A stretch of 39,551 nucleotides of DNA from positions 1 to 39,551 of the forward strand of contig CAJFVQ010000099.1 in assembly GCA_904420535.1 (NCBI GenBank), read 5' to 3'. Below are positions 23,776-31,861 of the stretch, one piece after another. The DNA comes from Candidatus Cryptoclostridium obscurum (GTDB lineage: Bacteria > Bacillota > Dehalobacteriia > UBA7702). The stretch's first letter is position 1. Every line of letters starts with the position of its first letter. Made by a program: the position numbers and the translations under genes. The notes beneath the pieces were generated by a model. That model had not been told where the DNA came from. It was given only the letters and a program-made list of their open reading frames with translations, and ran no database searches.

Positions 23776-24669
23776 ATGATTGATCTTTATGACCGGTATA
23801 TGCAATACTTAACGGGAGAAAAGGGGGCTTCCCTCAACACTTCAGCAGCCTATGGTCGAGATTTAGTGGACTACCTCGAATTTTTAGAAGCGGAGCCCCC
23901 CGCTTACGAAGAGGCTCTTACAGCGGATCATCTGACGGTGCGTCGTTATCTGATGGATCTGCAAAAGCGCGGCATGTCTAAAAGCTCCATGGCGCGGAAA
24001 ATGTCTTCCCTTCGCAGCTTTTACCGTTTTTTAGTGCGGGAAGAAATGGTTTCCGATAATCCTATGACTTTGGTTTCATCTCCAAAAGAGAATAAAAAAC
24101 TGCCAAAGTTTATTCATTATGAGGATTTATCAGGCATTTTTTTGCTTCCCGATCATAGTCCCGCCGGATTGCGTGATCTTGCCATTTTAGAAGTGCTCTA
24201 CGGCGGAGGGCTTCGTGTTTCGGAACTTTGCTCTTTAGAGTTACCTCAATATTTGAAAACCATCCATTCTCTTAAGGTTATGGGAAAAGGGAGAAAAGAG
24301 CGACTGGTTCCTTTAGGAACCAGTGCTGTGAAAGCATTGGAGGAATATTTGGAGCGAGGCAGACCTGCTCTGGTCAAAGATGAAGAGGTTCGAAGCATTT
24401 TTTTGAATCAAAGAAATGGCCGTGGTCTTACCCGTCGGGCCATTCAGGATATCATCAATAAATATGTGGAGCGTATGGCTACAAATTTGAAAATATCTCC
24501 TCATATGTTGCGCCATTCTTATGCCACCCATATGTTGGAAAATGGTGCTGATATCCGTATTATCCAAGAACTTCTGGGGCATTCTCGTTTATCTACGACC
24601 CAAATTTATACCCATATTACCAAATCTCATATGAAAGAAGTTTACGACCATGCACATCCTCGTTCATAA
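23776..24669 (+). CDS. xerC: Tyrosine recombinase XerC/CodV
   Basis: Site-specific recombinase that resolves chromosome dimers at dif. 297 residues: N-terminal SAM-like core-binding domain (YLTGEKGASLNTSAAYGRDL), catalytic Arg in LYGGGLRVSELCSLEL, Lys in MGKGRKERLVPLG, His-x-x-Arg in HMLRHSYATHMLENGADI, His in LLGHSRLSTTQIYTHIT and nucleophile Tyr278. The start has GGAGTGAGATGAA ahead. The position directly before hslVU is the usual codV place in Bacillota. It is the chromosomal recombinase, not a prophage integrase. Confidence 0.95.
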   Translation: MIDLYDRYMQYLTGEKGASLNTSAAYGRDLVDYLEFLEAEPPAYEEALTADHLTVRRYLMDLQKRGMSKSSMARKMSSLRSFYRFLVREEMVSDNPMTLVSSPKENKKLPKFIHYEDLSGIFLLPDHSPAGLRDLAILEVLYGGGLRVSELCSLELPQYLKTIHSLKVMGKGRKERLVPLGTSAVKALEEYLERGRPALVKDEEVRSIFLNQRNGRGLTRRAIQDIINKYVERMATNLKISPHMLRHSYATHMLENGADIRIIQELLGHSRLSTTQIYTHITKSHMKEVYDHAHPRS

Positions 24670-24687
24670 GGATAGAAAGGAGCAGAA

Positions 24688-25224
24688 ATGTTTGAAGCAA
24701 CCACGATTATCGGCGTGCAGAAAGATGGCCATACTGCCCTAGCCGGTGACGGCCAGGTCACCATGGGGAATTCTGTGATCATGAAAAACAACGCCAGAAA
24801 AGTGCGGCGCCTTTACGGCGGCAAAGTCGTTGCCGGTTTCGCCGGCGCCGTGGCCGACGCCTTTACTCTTTTTGACCGATTTGAAGGGAAGTTGGGAGAA
24901 TTAAACGGTAACCTGATGCGGGCTGCCGTCGCTTTGGTCAAAGATTGGCGTACTGATAAATATTTGCAAAAATTAGAAGCCATGCTCATTGTGGCAGACA
25001 GCAACAGCATGCTGATTATTTCCGGGAATGGTGAGATTATTGAACCCGATGATGGTATCGTCGCCATTGGCAGCGGTGGCAACTATGCTTTGGCTGCGGC
25101 CAAAGCTTTGGTGGCTCACAGTGATCTTTCCGCCAAAGAAATTGCGGGAGAAGCTATGAAAATTGCCGCTGGAATTTGTGTTTTTACCAATGACCATATT
25201 ATTATTGAAGAAATTGAGGAGTGA
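24688..25224 (+). CDS. hslV: ATP-dependent protease subunit HslV (ClpQ/CodW)
   Basis: Threonine peptidase that forms the double-hexamer proteolytic core with HslU. 178 residues. The N-terminus is [20 protein letters not shown]: the nucleophile is most likely Thr5, exposed after removal of MFEA, as in Gram-positive and Thermotoga forms with a short propeptide. Further marks are [49 protein letters not shown]-like ([20 protein letters not shown]) and [16 protein letters not shown]. It has an AAAGGAG site and its stop lies just before the hslU start. Confidence 0.97.
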   Translation: MFEATTIIGVQKDGHTALAGDGQVTMGNSVIMKNNARKVRRLYGGKVVAGFAGAVADAFTLFDRFEGKLGELNGNLMRAAVALVKDWRTDKYLQKLEAMLIVADSNSMLIISGNGEIIEPDDGIVAIGSGGNYALAAAKALVAHSDLSAKEIAGEAMKIAAGICVFTNDHIIIEEIEE

Positions 25225-25226
25225 AC

Positions 25227-26570
25227 ATGAGATCGGAATTAACCCCCAGCCAAATTGTGATGGAATTGGATAAGTATATCATCGGTCAGGCCAACGCCAA
25301 GAAAAGCGTGGCCATTGCTTTGCGGAATCGTTATCGCCGTAAAAACGTCTCCGATGAATTGCGGGAGGACATTATTCCCAAAAATATTATCATGATCGGC
25401 CCCACTGGTGTGGGAAAAACGGAAATCGCCCGTCGATTGGCAAAACTTGTCAATGCCCCTTTTGTAAAGGTAGAAGCCACTAAGTTTACAGAAGTGGGGT
25501 ATGTGGGCCGGGATGTGGATTCCATCATCCGAGAATTGGTGGAAAACTCTATTTCTATCGTACGAGAGGAACGTTTGTCTATCGTACGGAAACAGGCGGA
25601 GAAACAGGCAGAGGCACGACTTGTCAACGCCCTGATGATGAAAGGCTACGGCAAAGAGGCGGGCGAGGATGAAGACGAAACTCTCACACAAAACGAGAAG
25701 AATGCTCGTCGCAGAAAGTATATTCGCCGTCTCCTTGCCAGCGGCGAGTTAGATCGTGAAACGTTGGAGATTGAGGTGGAAGAAACCCCCAATGCTGTAA
25801 TGCTCGGCGGTATGGACGAGATGGGGATGAATCTCGGTGAAGTCCTGGGGAGCATGATGCCCACAAAAACGAAAAAGCGTAAAGTTACTACGAAAGAGGC
25901 TATGCGCATCTTTATCCAGGAAGAGAGCCAAAAGCTCATTGATATGGAGGAGGTTTCAGCTGAGGCCATCGACAAAGCGGAACAAATGGGAATTGTTTTT
26001 CTCGATGAGATCGATAAGATCGCAGTATCTGACTCGAAAAGTGGAATCGATGTCAGTCGCGGTGGCGTACAACGCGATATTCTTCCTTTGGTCGAAGGCG
26101 CCACGGTCAATACAAAACACGGTCCCTGTAAAACCGATCATATTCTTTTTATCGCCGCCGGTGCCTTTCATGTGGCAAAACCCTCGGATCTTATGCCCGA
26201 ACTTCAAGGACGTTTTCCTATTCGCGTGGAATTGGAAAGCTTGACCAGGGATGACTATCGTTTAATTTTGCAGGAACCTGAAAATTCCTTGTTAAAACAG
26301 TATACAGAGTTACTGAAAGCTGACGGTGTTTATGTCTCTTTTACCCCTGACGGGATTGACGCTATGGCAGCCATTGCTGATGAAGCGAATCACCAGGCAG
26401 AAAATATCGGCGCCCGTCGCCTCCATACTATTATGGAGAAAGTCTTGGAAGACCTTTTATTTTCTGCTCCTGATTTGGCCAGGGGAGAAGTTGTTGTTGA
26501 TGCTGAATATGTCAATCGCCGTATGGAAGGCATCGTCAAAAATGAGGATCTTTCCAAGTATATTTTGTAA
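25227..26570 (+). CDS. hslU: ATP-dependent protease ATPase subunit HslU (ClpY/CodX)
   Basis: AAA+ unfoldase that feeds substrates to HslV. 447 residues: [21 protein letters not shown]-loop GPTGVGKT (58-65), [20 protein letters not shown], an intermediate domain with a charged stretch (about 130-215), Walker [13 protein letters not shown], the arginine-rich [12 protein letters not shown], and a C-terminal sensor-2 region ([19 protein letters not shown]). The ATG at 25227 is preferred since GAGGAG sits five bases ahead; the GTG at 25221 lies in that site. In many Bacillota codY follows; here it does not. Confidence 0.97.
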   Translation: MRSELTPSQIVMELDKYIIGQANAKKSVAIALRNRYRRKNVSDELREDIIPKNIIMIGPTGVGKTEIARRLAKLVNAPFVKVEATKFTEVGYVGRDVDSIIRELVENSISIVREERLSIVRKQAEKQAEARLVNALMMKGYGKEAGEDEDETLTQNEKNARRRKYIRRLLASGELDRETLEIEVEETPNAVMLGGMDEMGMNLGEVLGSMMPTKTKKRKVTTKEAMRIFIQEESQKLIDMEEVSAEAIDKAEQMGIVFLDEIDKIAVSDSKSGIDVSRGGVQRDILPLVEGATVNTKHGPCKTDHILFIAAGAFHVAKPSDLMPELQGRFPIRVELESLTRDDYRLILQEPENSLLKQYTELLKADGVYVSFTPDGIDAMAAIADEANHQAENIGARRLHTIMEKVLEDLLFSAPDLARGEVVVDAEYVNRRMEGIVKNEDLSKYIL

Positions 26571-26790
26571 TGATCCTGTTATTAGAAAAAGTTTGTATTT
26601 TTGCCAATATTCTTTTTAGAAATTACGAAACAGGACTTTTGAAAACCATGTCGAATGAGTAAAATGTGAAAGGATTACAGTAACCATTGTCTTCGTTCCC
26701 TGTTCTGCTCGGGAAAGGGATGGGATTGTATGATTACGAGAATTTTTTGAAATAACCGCAGATTCATTGGATTTTTTCCGTAAAATTCTC
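26571..26790 (+). other. Gene-poor spacer between hslU and the rpsB promoter
   Basis: With the leader this makes a 355-base stretch without a gene. I see no coding frame of note. A possible weak nested hairpin lies at its start: TCCTGTT (26574-26580) with AACAGGA (26629-26635), enclosing AAAAAG with CTTTTT, followed by CTTTTG. This may end the hslU transcript. No codY, tRNA or small-RNA pattern was recognised. Confidence 0.5.
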
Positions 26791-26819
26791 TTGCAAGTCG
26801 ATTCGCTTTGTGTTAGTAT
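26791..26819 (+). promoter_or_regulatory. Promoter for rpsB-tsf
   Basis: TTGCAA (26791-26796) and TAGTAT (26814-26819) are separated by 17 bases, with TG one base ahead of the -10. The start site would be near 26826. Confidence 0.7.
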
Positions 26820-26834
26820 ATATGAGAAAACGCA

Positions 26835-26893
26835 CGGATTTTGATTCCCCGCGCTCGTGGCAGCAATGCTGCGCGGGGCAGATGACGAATCCG
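26835..26893 (+). ncRNA. Structured rpsB leader, candidate S2 autoregulatory element
   Basis: Three nested stems are read directly. The outer stem is CGGATT (26835-26840) with AATCCG (26888-26893). The middle stem is CCCCGC (26847-26852) with GCGGGG (26873-26878). The inner stem is GCAGC (26860-26864) with GCTGC (26868-26872), closed by loop AAT. A seven-base bulge GCTCGTG lies on the 5' side between the middle and inner stems. It is GC-rich in an AT-rich gap, lies between promoter and AAAGGAGG site, and is not followed by a T run, so it is not a terminator. Binding by protein S2 (uS2) is inferred from position. Confidence 0.7.
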
Positions 26894-26925
26894 GAGGTTC
26901 AAACAAAAGGAGGAAAATTTAAATC

Positions 26926-27684
26926 ATGGCAGTAATTTCTATGAAACAGCTCTTGGAAGCCGGGGTTCATTTTGGCCATCAAACACGCCGTTGGAACCCG
27001 AAAATGGCTCCCTACATTTTCACTGAACGTAATGGTATCTATATCATCGATTTACAAAAAACAGTAAAGAAAATCGACGAAGCGTATAATTTTATCAAAG
27101 ATACCGTTGCTGAAGGGAAGTCTATTCTTTTTGTCGGTACGAAAAAACAGGCCCAAGATGCTATTAAAGAAGAAGCCGTTCGTTGCGGAATGTTCTATGT
27201 GAATCAGAGATGGTTGGGCGGTCTTATGACCAACAATAAAACCATCCAAACCCGTATTGATTTTATTCGCAATTACGAAAAAATGGAAGAAGACGGCACT
27301 TTGGCTCTTTTGCCAAAAAAAGAAGTAGCCCAGCTCCAAGGGAAAAAGGATAAGTTGGAAAAATTCTTGGGCGGCATTAAAGACATGAAAGATCTTCCCG
27401 GCGCATTGTTTGTCGTGGATCCCAAAAAAGAAAGAATCGCCATTGCCGAAGCGAGAAAATTGAATATTCCGATTGTTGCGATTGTTGATACTAACTGCGA
27501 CCCTGAAGAAGTTGATTACGTCATTCCCGGTAACGACGATGCCATTCGTGCGGTAAAACTTCTCGTTTCCAGAATGGCTGACGCAGTAATTGAAGGAAAC
27601 CAGGGAATGTCTATGGCGGAAGATGTGGAAGAAGAAATTGCCGAAGCGGAAGAAGAGGCAATGGACGAAGCTGCCGCCGAGTAA
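26926..27684 (+). CDS. rpsB: 30S ribosomal protein S2
   Basis: Small-subunit protein uS2. 252 residues: [100 protein letters not shown], and an acidic tail rich in Glu and Ala (last 22 residues). A strong AAAGGAGG site precedes the ATG. It is transcribed from its own promoter through the folded leader. A terminator-like stem lies between it and tsf. Confidence 0.98.
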   Translation: MAVISMKQLLEAGVHFGHQTRRWNPKMAPYIFTERNGIYIIDLQKTVKKIDEAYNFIKDTVAEGKSILFVGTKKQAQDAIKEEAVRCGMFYVNQRWLGGLMTNNKTIQTRIDFIRNYEKMEEDGTLALLPKKEVAQLQGKKDKLEKFLGGIKDMKDLPGALFVVDPKKERIAIAEARKLNIPIVAIVDTNCDPEEVDYVIPGNDDAIRAVKLLVSRMADAVIEGNQGMSMAEDVEEEIAEAEEEAMDEAAAE

Positions 27685-27696
27685 TGTGAATTTTTA

Positions 27697-27740
27697 AGGC
27701 AGGGAAGCTGAATAAATATTTTTCGAACCCTGTCTTTTTT
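27697..27740 (+). terminator. Terminator/attenuator between rpsB and tsf
   Basis: AGGCAGGG (27697-27704) pairs with CCCTGTCT (27728-27735), with one G-T, around a 23-base loop, followed by TTTTTT up to 27740. No new promoter is visible before tsf, so it probably sets the S2 to EF-Ts ratio by partial termination. Confidence 0.7.
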
Positions 27741-27770
27741 CTTGAAAATATAGGAGGAATCGAATAAAAA

Positions 27771-28697
27771 ATGGTTACAGCCCAAATGGTAAAAGAGCTC
27801 CGTGAAAGAACCGGGGCAGGTATGATGGATTGCAAAAAAGCTTTGACCGAAACCGAAGGCGATATGGAAAAAGCCATTGACTTTTTGAGAGAAAAAGGTT
27901 TGGCCAAAGCAACGAAAAAGTCGGGACGTATCGCTGCAGAAGGGATCATTGAAAGCTATGTGACCGAAGACCAAAAGGCAGGCGTTCTTGTGGAAATCAA
28001 CTGCGAAACCGACTTTGTGGCCAAAAACGAAGATTTCCGTTCTTTTGCCTCCGATGTGGCAAAACAGGCCCTTAACAGCAATGCTGCTGATATCGATGCT
28101 TTCATGAACGAAGCCTGGCAGGGCGATGCCGGAAAAACCGTAAAAGACGTCCAAACGGAAAAGATCGCCGTGATCGGTGAAAATATCAACGTCAGAAGAT
28201 TTGAAAAAGTGAACGCTGCCGATGGCTGTGTTGCCAATTACATTCATGGTGGCGGTAAAATTGGCGTCATGATCCAAGCCAAAACCGAAGTGGTAAACGA
28301 TGCGGTAAAAACTTGTTTGAGAAACGTAGCAATGCAAGTCGCGGCAATGGATCCCAAATATGTTTCCCGGGATGAAGTTCCTGCGGATTATTTGGAACAT
28401 GAAAAAGAAATTCTCATGGCCCAAGCTAAAGAAGAAAACCCCAATAAACCGGAAAATATCATTGAAAAAATGATCACCGGGCGTTTGAATAAAGAATTAA
28501 AGGAAATTTGCCTCTTGGATCAAGCTTATGTCCAGGATGGTGATCTCACCGTTGCCCAATATCTTGAAAAGGTAAGTAAAGAAGTAGGCGCAACTATCAC
28601 CGTTGTAAAGAGTATTCGCTTTAAAACCGGAGAAGGTCTCGAAAAGAAAGTTGACGATTTCGCAGGTGAAGTCGCCAATATGTTCAAAAAAGACTGA
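27771..28697 (+). CDS. tsf: Translation elongation factor Ts
   Basis: Nucleotide exchange factor that regenerates EF-Tu-GTP. 308 residues: N-terminal UBA-like domain (MVKELRERTGAGMMDCKKAL), then VEINCETDFVAKNEDFRSFA, the two core repeats, VANYIHGGGKIGVMIQ, and the C-terminal LLDQAYVQDGDLTVAQYLEK. The ribosome binding site TAGGAGG lies 13 bases before the ATG, longer than usual. The next in-frame ATG (27786) has no site of its own. Confidence 0.98.
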   Translation: MVTAQMVKELRERTGAGMMDCKKALTETEGDMEKAIDFLREKGLAKATKKSGRIAAEGIIESYVTEDQKAGVLVEINCETDFVAKNEDFRSFASDVAKQALNSNAADIDAFMNEAWQGDAGKTVKDVQTEKIAVIGENINVRRFEKVNAADGCVANYIHGGGKIGVMIQAKTEVVNDAVKTCLRNVAMQVAAMDPKYVSRDEVPADYLEHEKEILMAQAKEENPNKPENIIEKMITGRLNKELKEICLLDQAYVQDGDLTVAQYLEKVSKEVGATITVVKSIRFKTGEGLEKKVDDFAGEVANMFKKD

Positions 28698-28728
28698 GTA
28701 AAAGATTTAAAGAAGCTGGTGATACGTC

Positions 28729-29460
28729 ATGTGGGCAGAACCGATTTACAAAAGAGTCGTACTGAAATTAAGTGGAGAAGCACTTGCCGGAGAACTTGGA
28801 TACGGAATTGAGCAAGATATGCTGAATTTTGTAGCCGGCGAAGTACAGGACCTCCGTGATCTTGGCGTTGATGTTTTGATCGTTGTTGGCGGCGGCAATA
28901 TTTGGCGTGGCATTGCCGGTTCCAAAAAAGGCATGGATCGTGCTACCGCAGATTATATGGGAATGTTGGCCACAGTTATGAACAGTTTGGCTTTGCAAAA
29001 TGCCTTAGAGCATATCGGTATTGATACCCGTGTACAGTCCGCCATTGAAATGCGACAGATCGCGGAACCGTATATCCGTAGGAAGGCTATTCGTCATTTG
29101 GAAAAAGGCCGTGTAGTCATTTTTGCGGCAGGCACCGGAAATCCCTATTTCTCTACAGATACCACTGCTGCTCTGCGTGCTGCGGAGCTGGAAGCGGATG
29201 CAATCCTCATGGCGAAAAAGGTTGACGGCGTTTATTCCGCCGATCCCAAAGTTGATCCAAAGGCGAAAAAGTTTGATACATTGGAGTTTATGGATATTAT
29301 CGAGAAAGAGTTGGGGGTTATGGATTCCACCGCAGCTTCCCTCTGTAAGGATAATAAGATCCCGATTGTATTATTTAATATCAACACAAAAGGAAACATT
29401 CGCCGCGCCATTCTCGGTGAAAATGTTGGTACCGTTGTTGGAGGTGACATTCATGATTAA
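28729..29460 (+). CDS. pyrH: Uridylate kinase
   Basis: Phosphorylates UMP to UDP in pyrimidine synthesis; in bacteria a hexamer of the amino-acid-kinase fold. 243 residues: [88 protein letters not shown], and [23 protein letters not shown] sits ahead of the ATG. It overlaps frr by 8 bases. Confidence 0.98.
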   Translation: MWAEPIYKRVVLKLSGEALAGELGYGIEQDMLNFVAGEVQDLRDLGVDVLIVVGGGNIWRGIAGSKKGMDRATADYMGMLATVMNSLALQNALEHIGIDTRVQSAIEMRQIAEPYIRRKAIRHLEKGRVVIFAAGTGNPYFSTDTTAALRAAELEADAILMAKKVDGVYSADPKVDPKAKKFDTLEFMDIIEKELGVMDSTAASLCKDNKIPIVLFNINTKGNIRRAILGENVGTVVGGDIHD

Positions 29461-30010
29461 AGAATATCTGGCTGAAGCTGAAGAACGAATGAACAAATCT
29501 GCCGAAGCATTAAAGCGTGAACTGGCGACACTTCGTGCCGGACGCGCTACACCTGCATTGCTTGATAAAATTCAGGTGGATTATTATGGAGCAATGACGC
29601 CTTTGAATCAAATGGCGAATATCTCTGCCCCTGAAAGTAGGATGCTCCTGATCCAACCTTGGGATAAAGGTGCTATGAAAGGTATTGAGAAAGCGATTCT
29701 TGCTTCGGATCTCGGTTTGACCCCCACCAACGACGGTACAGTCATTCGCATTGCTATTCCTCAATTAACCGAGGAACGGCGAAAAGAATTAGTGAAAATT
29801 GTAAGAAAAAAATCCGAGGATGCGAAAGTTGCGGTTCGCAATATCCGCCGGGATTTAAATGATGAAATCAAAAAATTAGAAAAAAACCATGAAGTCTCCG
29901 AAGATGATGCGAAAAACGGTTTGGATGACGCCCAGAAACTGACGGAAAAATCTATCAAGAAATTGGACGAAATCACTGCTGCCAAAGAGAAGGAGATTAT
30001 GGAAGTTTAA
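29453..30010 (+). CDS. frr: Ribosome recycling factor
   Basis: Splits post-termination ribosomes together with EF-G. 185 residues, the standard length: [99 protein letters not shown] and [19 protein letters not shown]. The ATG at 29453 has TGGAGGTG ahead, inside the end of pyrH. A long upstream open stretch in the same frame is only antiphase pyrH. Confidence 0.98.
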   Translation: MIKEYLAEAEERMNKSAEALKRELATLRAGRATPALLDKIQVDYYGAMTPLNQMANISAPESRMLLIQPWDKGAMKGIEKAILASDLGLTPTNDGTVIRIAIPQLTEERRKELVKIVRKKSEDAKVAVRNIRRDLNDEIKKLEKNHEVSEDDAKNGLDDAQKLTEKSIKKLDEITAAKEKEIMEV

Positions 30011-30019
30011 GTTTGTCTT

Positions 30020-30037
30020 AATGCAAATGCATTTTTT
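30020..30037 (+). terminator. Possible weak terminator after frr
   Basis: AATGC (30020-30024) pairs with GCATT (30029-30033) around AAAT and runs into T residues to 30037. Five A/T-rich pairs make it weak. Confidence 0.3.
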
Positions 30038-30064
30038 AAAACTAAATCAAGGGAGGTGTAAGGA

Positions 30065-30229
30065 ATGTATAAAATCACTGACGAATGCGTAGCTTGTGGT
30101 ACCTGCATGGATGAATGCGAACATGATGCGATCAAAGAAGGCGATATCTACGAAATCGACCAAGATGCTTGCCAGGAATGCGGCAACTGCATTGACGCTT
30201 GCCCCAGCGACGCTATTATCGAAGAATAA
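30065..30229 (+). CDS. 2[4Fe-4S] ferredoxin
   Basis: A 54-residue clostridial-type ferredoxin, a low-potential electron carrier. Cluster ligands are C8-x2-C11-x2-C14-x3-C18 and C36-x2-C39-x2-C42-x3-C46, followed by the usual Pro only in the second motif (Cys46-Pro); the first motif has Cys18-Glu. The protein begins MYKITDECVACGTCMDEC and ends DACPSDAIIEE. GGGAGGTG lies upstream of the ATG. It is strongly acidic, as such ferredoxins are. It sits between frr and uppS, where Bacillota usually have nothing, and has its own terminator, so it may be a separate unit. It could serve the IorAB oxidoreductase encoded in the same window. Confidence 0.95.
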   Translation: MYKITDECVACGTCMDECEHDAIKEGDIYEIDQDACQECGNCIDACPSDAIIEE

Positions 30230-30236
30230 TTTGCAT

Positions 30237-30266
30237 AAAACCCCCTCGATCTTCGAGGGGGTTTTT
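30237..30266 (+). terminator. Strong intrinsic terminator after the ferredoxin gene
   Basis: CCCCCTCGA (30241-30249) pairs with TCGAGGGGG (30253-30261) around TCT, flanked by AAAA and TTTTT. It is one of the strongest in the window and lies only 8 bases before the uppS start codon. Confidence 0.93.
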
Positions 30267-30274
30267 GTCAGTTT

Positions 30275-31036
30275 ATGAATAATATGGATAATTATACAAA
30301 TATGACAAAAGAAAAATTATTAGAGCAAATTGATTTAAACCGCATACCGCAGCATATTGCCATTATTATGGACGGCAACGGCCGTTGGGCGAAAAAACAG
30401 AAATTGGCCCGTATCAAAGGTCATGTTGCGGGAACAAAAATTATTAAAAATTTGATCCGAAGTTGCAGTGATTTGGGCGTGAAGGTGCTGAGTCTTTACT
30501 GTTTTTCCACAGAGAATTGGCGCCGTCCTATGGAGGAAGTTAATTTTCTTATGGATTTAGTGCGCAGTTATTTAGTTCGGGAAGCCAATGATATGGTGGC
30601 TGAGGGCGTGCGTCTCCGCGGTATTGGCGATTTGGAACCACTGCCAGACAAGGTAAAAAGAGAAATCTTCCGCGTCAGTGAAATGACAAAGGATTGTTCA
30701 AAGATTGAGTTGAATATTGCCATTAATTACGGTGGCCGTCAGGAAATTCTTCGGGCAGTAAAAGCTATTGCGGAGGAAATTCAAATTGGAAAATTCAATG
30801 TCGAGGATTTAAATGAGACGACATTTTCTCAATATTTATACACTACCGGTCAGCCCGATCCTGATCTGATGATCCGGACTTCTGGTGAGCAGCGAATTAG
30901 TAATTACTTTCTGTGGCAACTGGCATATACGGAAATTTATTTTACGGATGTTAATTGGCCGGATTTTAACGAAGAGGAATTATATCGGGCGGTAATTGCC
31001 TATCAGAAGAGAGATCGCCGTTTTGGCGGTATCTGA
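30275..31036 (+). CDS. uppS: Undecaprenyl diphosphate synthase (isoprenyl transferase)
   Basis: Makes undecaprenyl diphosphate, the lipid carrier for cell-wall precursors, by cis-condensation of isopentenyl units. 253 residues: IPQHIAIIMDGNGRWAKKQ (catalytic Asp33), LSLYCFSTENWRRPMEEV, INYGGRQEILRAVKAIAEE, PDLMIRTSGEQRISNYFLWQ and YTEIYFTDVNWPDFNEEEL. The start is uncertain: ATGs at 30275, 30284 and 30302 are in frame and none has a good ribosome binding site. The first follows the ferredoxin terminator by only eight bases. First gene of the uppS-cdsA-dxr-rseP-ispG-proS series. Confidence 0.97.
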   Translation: MNNMDNYTNMTKEKLLEQIDLNRIPQHIAIIMDGNGRWAKKQKLARIKGHVAGTKIIKNLIRSCSDLGVKVLSLYCFSTENWRRPMEEVNFLMDLVRSYLVREANDMVAEGVRLRGIGDLEPLPDKVKREIFRVSEMTKDCSKIELNIAINYGGRQEILRAVKAIAEEIQIGKFNVEDLNETTFSQYLYTTGQPDPDLMIRTSGEQRISNYFLWQLAYTEIYFTDVNWPDFNEEELYRAVIAYQKRDRRFGGI

Positions 31037-31050
31037 GTTGAGGTGTTGTC

Positions 31051-31851
31051 ATGTTAAAAACCAGAATTTTAAGTGCTTGTGTTTTTGTGCCGCTGATTCT
31101 TATTGCGACAATTTTAGGCGGTTGGTTTTTCGCTGTATTAATGTTATTTGTCGCCATTGTGGGCGGTTATGAACTGCAACGGATTTTAGCCGCACGGGAA
31201 ATTCGCTTTCAGTTTCCATTATTTTGTGGTTTCACAGTGTTGCTGTTTTTGTGCTCTTTACTTTCGGAGTATTATGAATCCATGTCCCTGATTATCCTGT
31301 TTTTGCTCTTTGCGTTATTGGCAATACTGTTTGTATTTGGGAAACTGCGCGCCGTTGATGCGGGACTGTCCTTTTTCGGCTCTGTTTATATTGGCCTAAC
31401 TTTAAGCACCATGGTGGTCATGCGGGTTCAAATGGAGCAAGGGATCTTTTTGATTTTCTTGGTCTTTATCATCCAGTGGCTAACGGATACCGGCGCATAT
31501 TTCGTCGGCTCCAGTTTGGGGCGTCATAAGTTAATGCCCAAGGTCAGCCCGAAAAAGTCCGTGGAAGGAGCAGTGGGCGGTATTGTTGTCGCCGTCATTT
31601 CCGCTTTGATTTTTAATGCCTTTACCCATATTTTACCTTGGGGATGGTTGATCCTGGTTACGGTTTGCGCCTCTGCTTTAGGACAGATGGGAGATCTGGT
31701 GGAAAGTGCATTCAAACGTTGGGCTGGCGTAAAAGATTCCGGAAAAATCATTCCCGGTCATGGCGGAATTTTAGATCGTTTCGATAGTTTATTGTTTATC
31801 GCACCATTTCTCTGTTATTTTCTCATGATTTACACGAATTTGATACAATAG
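31051..31851 (+). CDS. cdsA: Phosphatidate cytidylyltransferase
   Basis: Membrane enzyme converting phosphatidic acid and CTP to CDP-diacylglycerol for phospholipid synthesis. 266 residues with many hydrophobic segments (seven or eight likely). The C-terminal family signature is clear: SAFKRWAGVKDSGKIIPGHG followed by GILDRFDSL. Segment QWLTDTGAYFVGSSLGRHK is also typical. GAGGTG precedes the ATG. Its TAG stop lies within the AGGAG site of dxr, so dxr translation is coupled. Confidence 0.97.
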   Translation: MLKTRILSACVFVPLILIATILGGWFFAVLMLFVAIVGGYELQRILAAREIRFQFPLFCGFTVLLFLCSLLSEYYESMSLIILFLLFALLAILFVFGKLRAVDAGLSFFGSVYIGLTLSTMVVMRVQMEQGIFLIFLVFIIQWLTDTGAYFVGSSLGRHKLMPKVSPKKSVEGAVGGIVVAVISALIFNAFTHILPWGWLILVTVCASALGQMGDLVESAFKRWAGVKDSGKIIPGHGGILDRFDSLLFIAPFLCYFLMIYTNLIQ

Positions 31852-31861
31852 GAGTATATCA

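Noticed and set aside
23776-24669. Prophage or integron integrase
   Set aside because: The tyrosine recombinase lies in the conserved trmFO-xerC-hslVU order with no phage genes or attachment repeats nearby.
27516-28424. 302-codon open frame on the minus strand
   Set aside because: It lies antisense to rpsB and tsf and is only a low-stop frame opposite highly biased coding sequence.
29123-29452. Extended N-terminus for frr
   Set aside because: It is out-of-frame pyrH. The standard 185-residue RRF starts at 29453.
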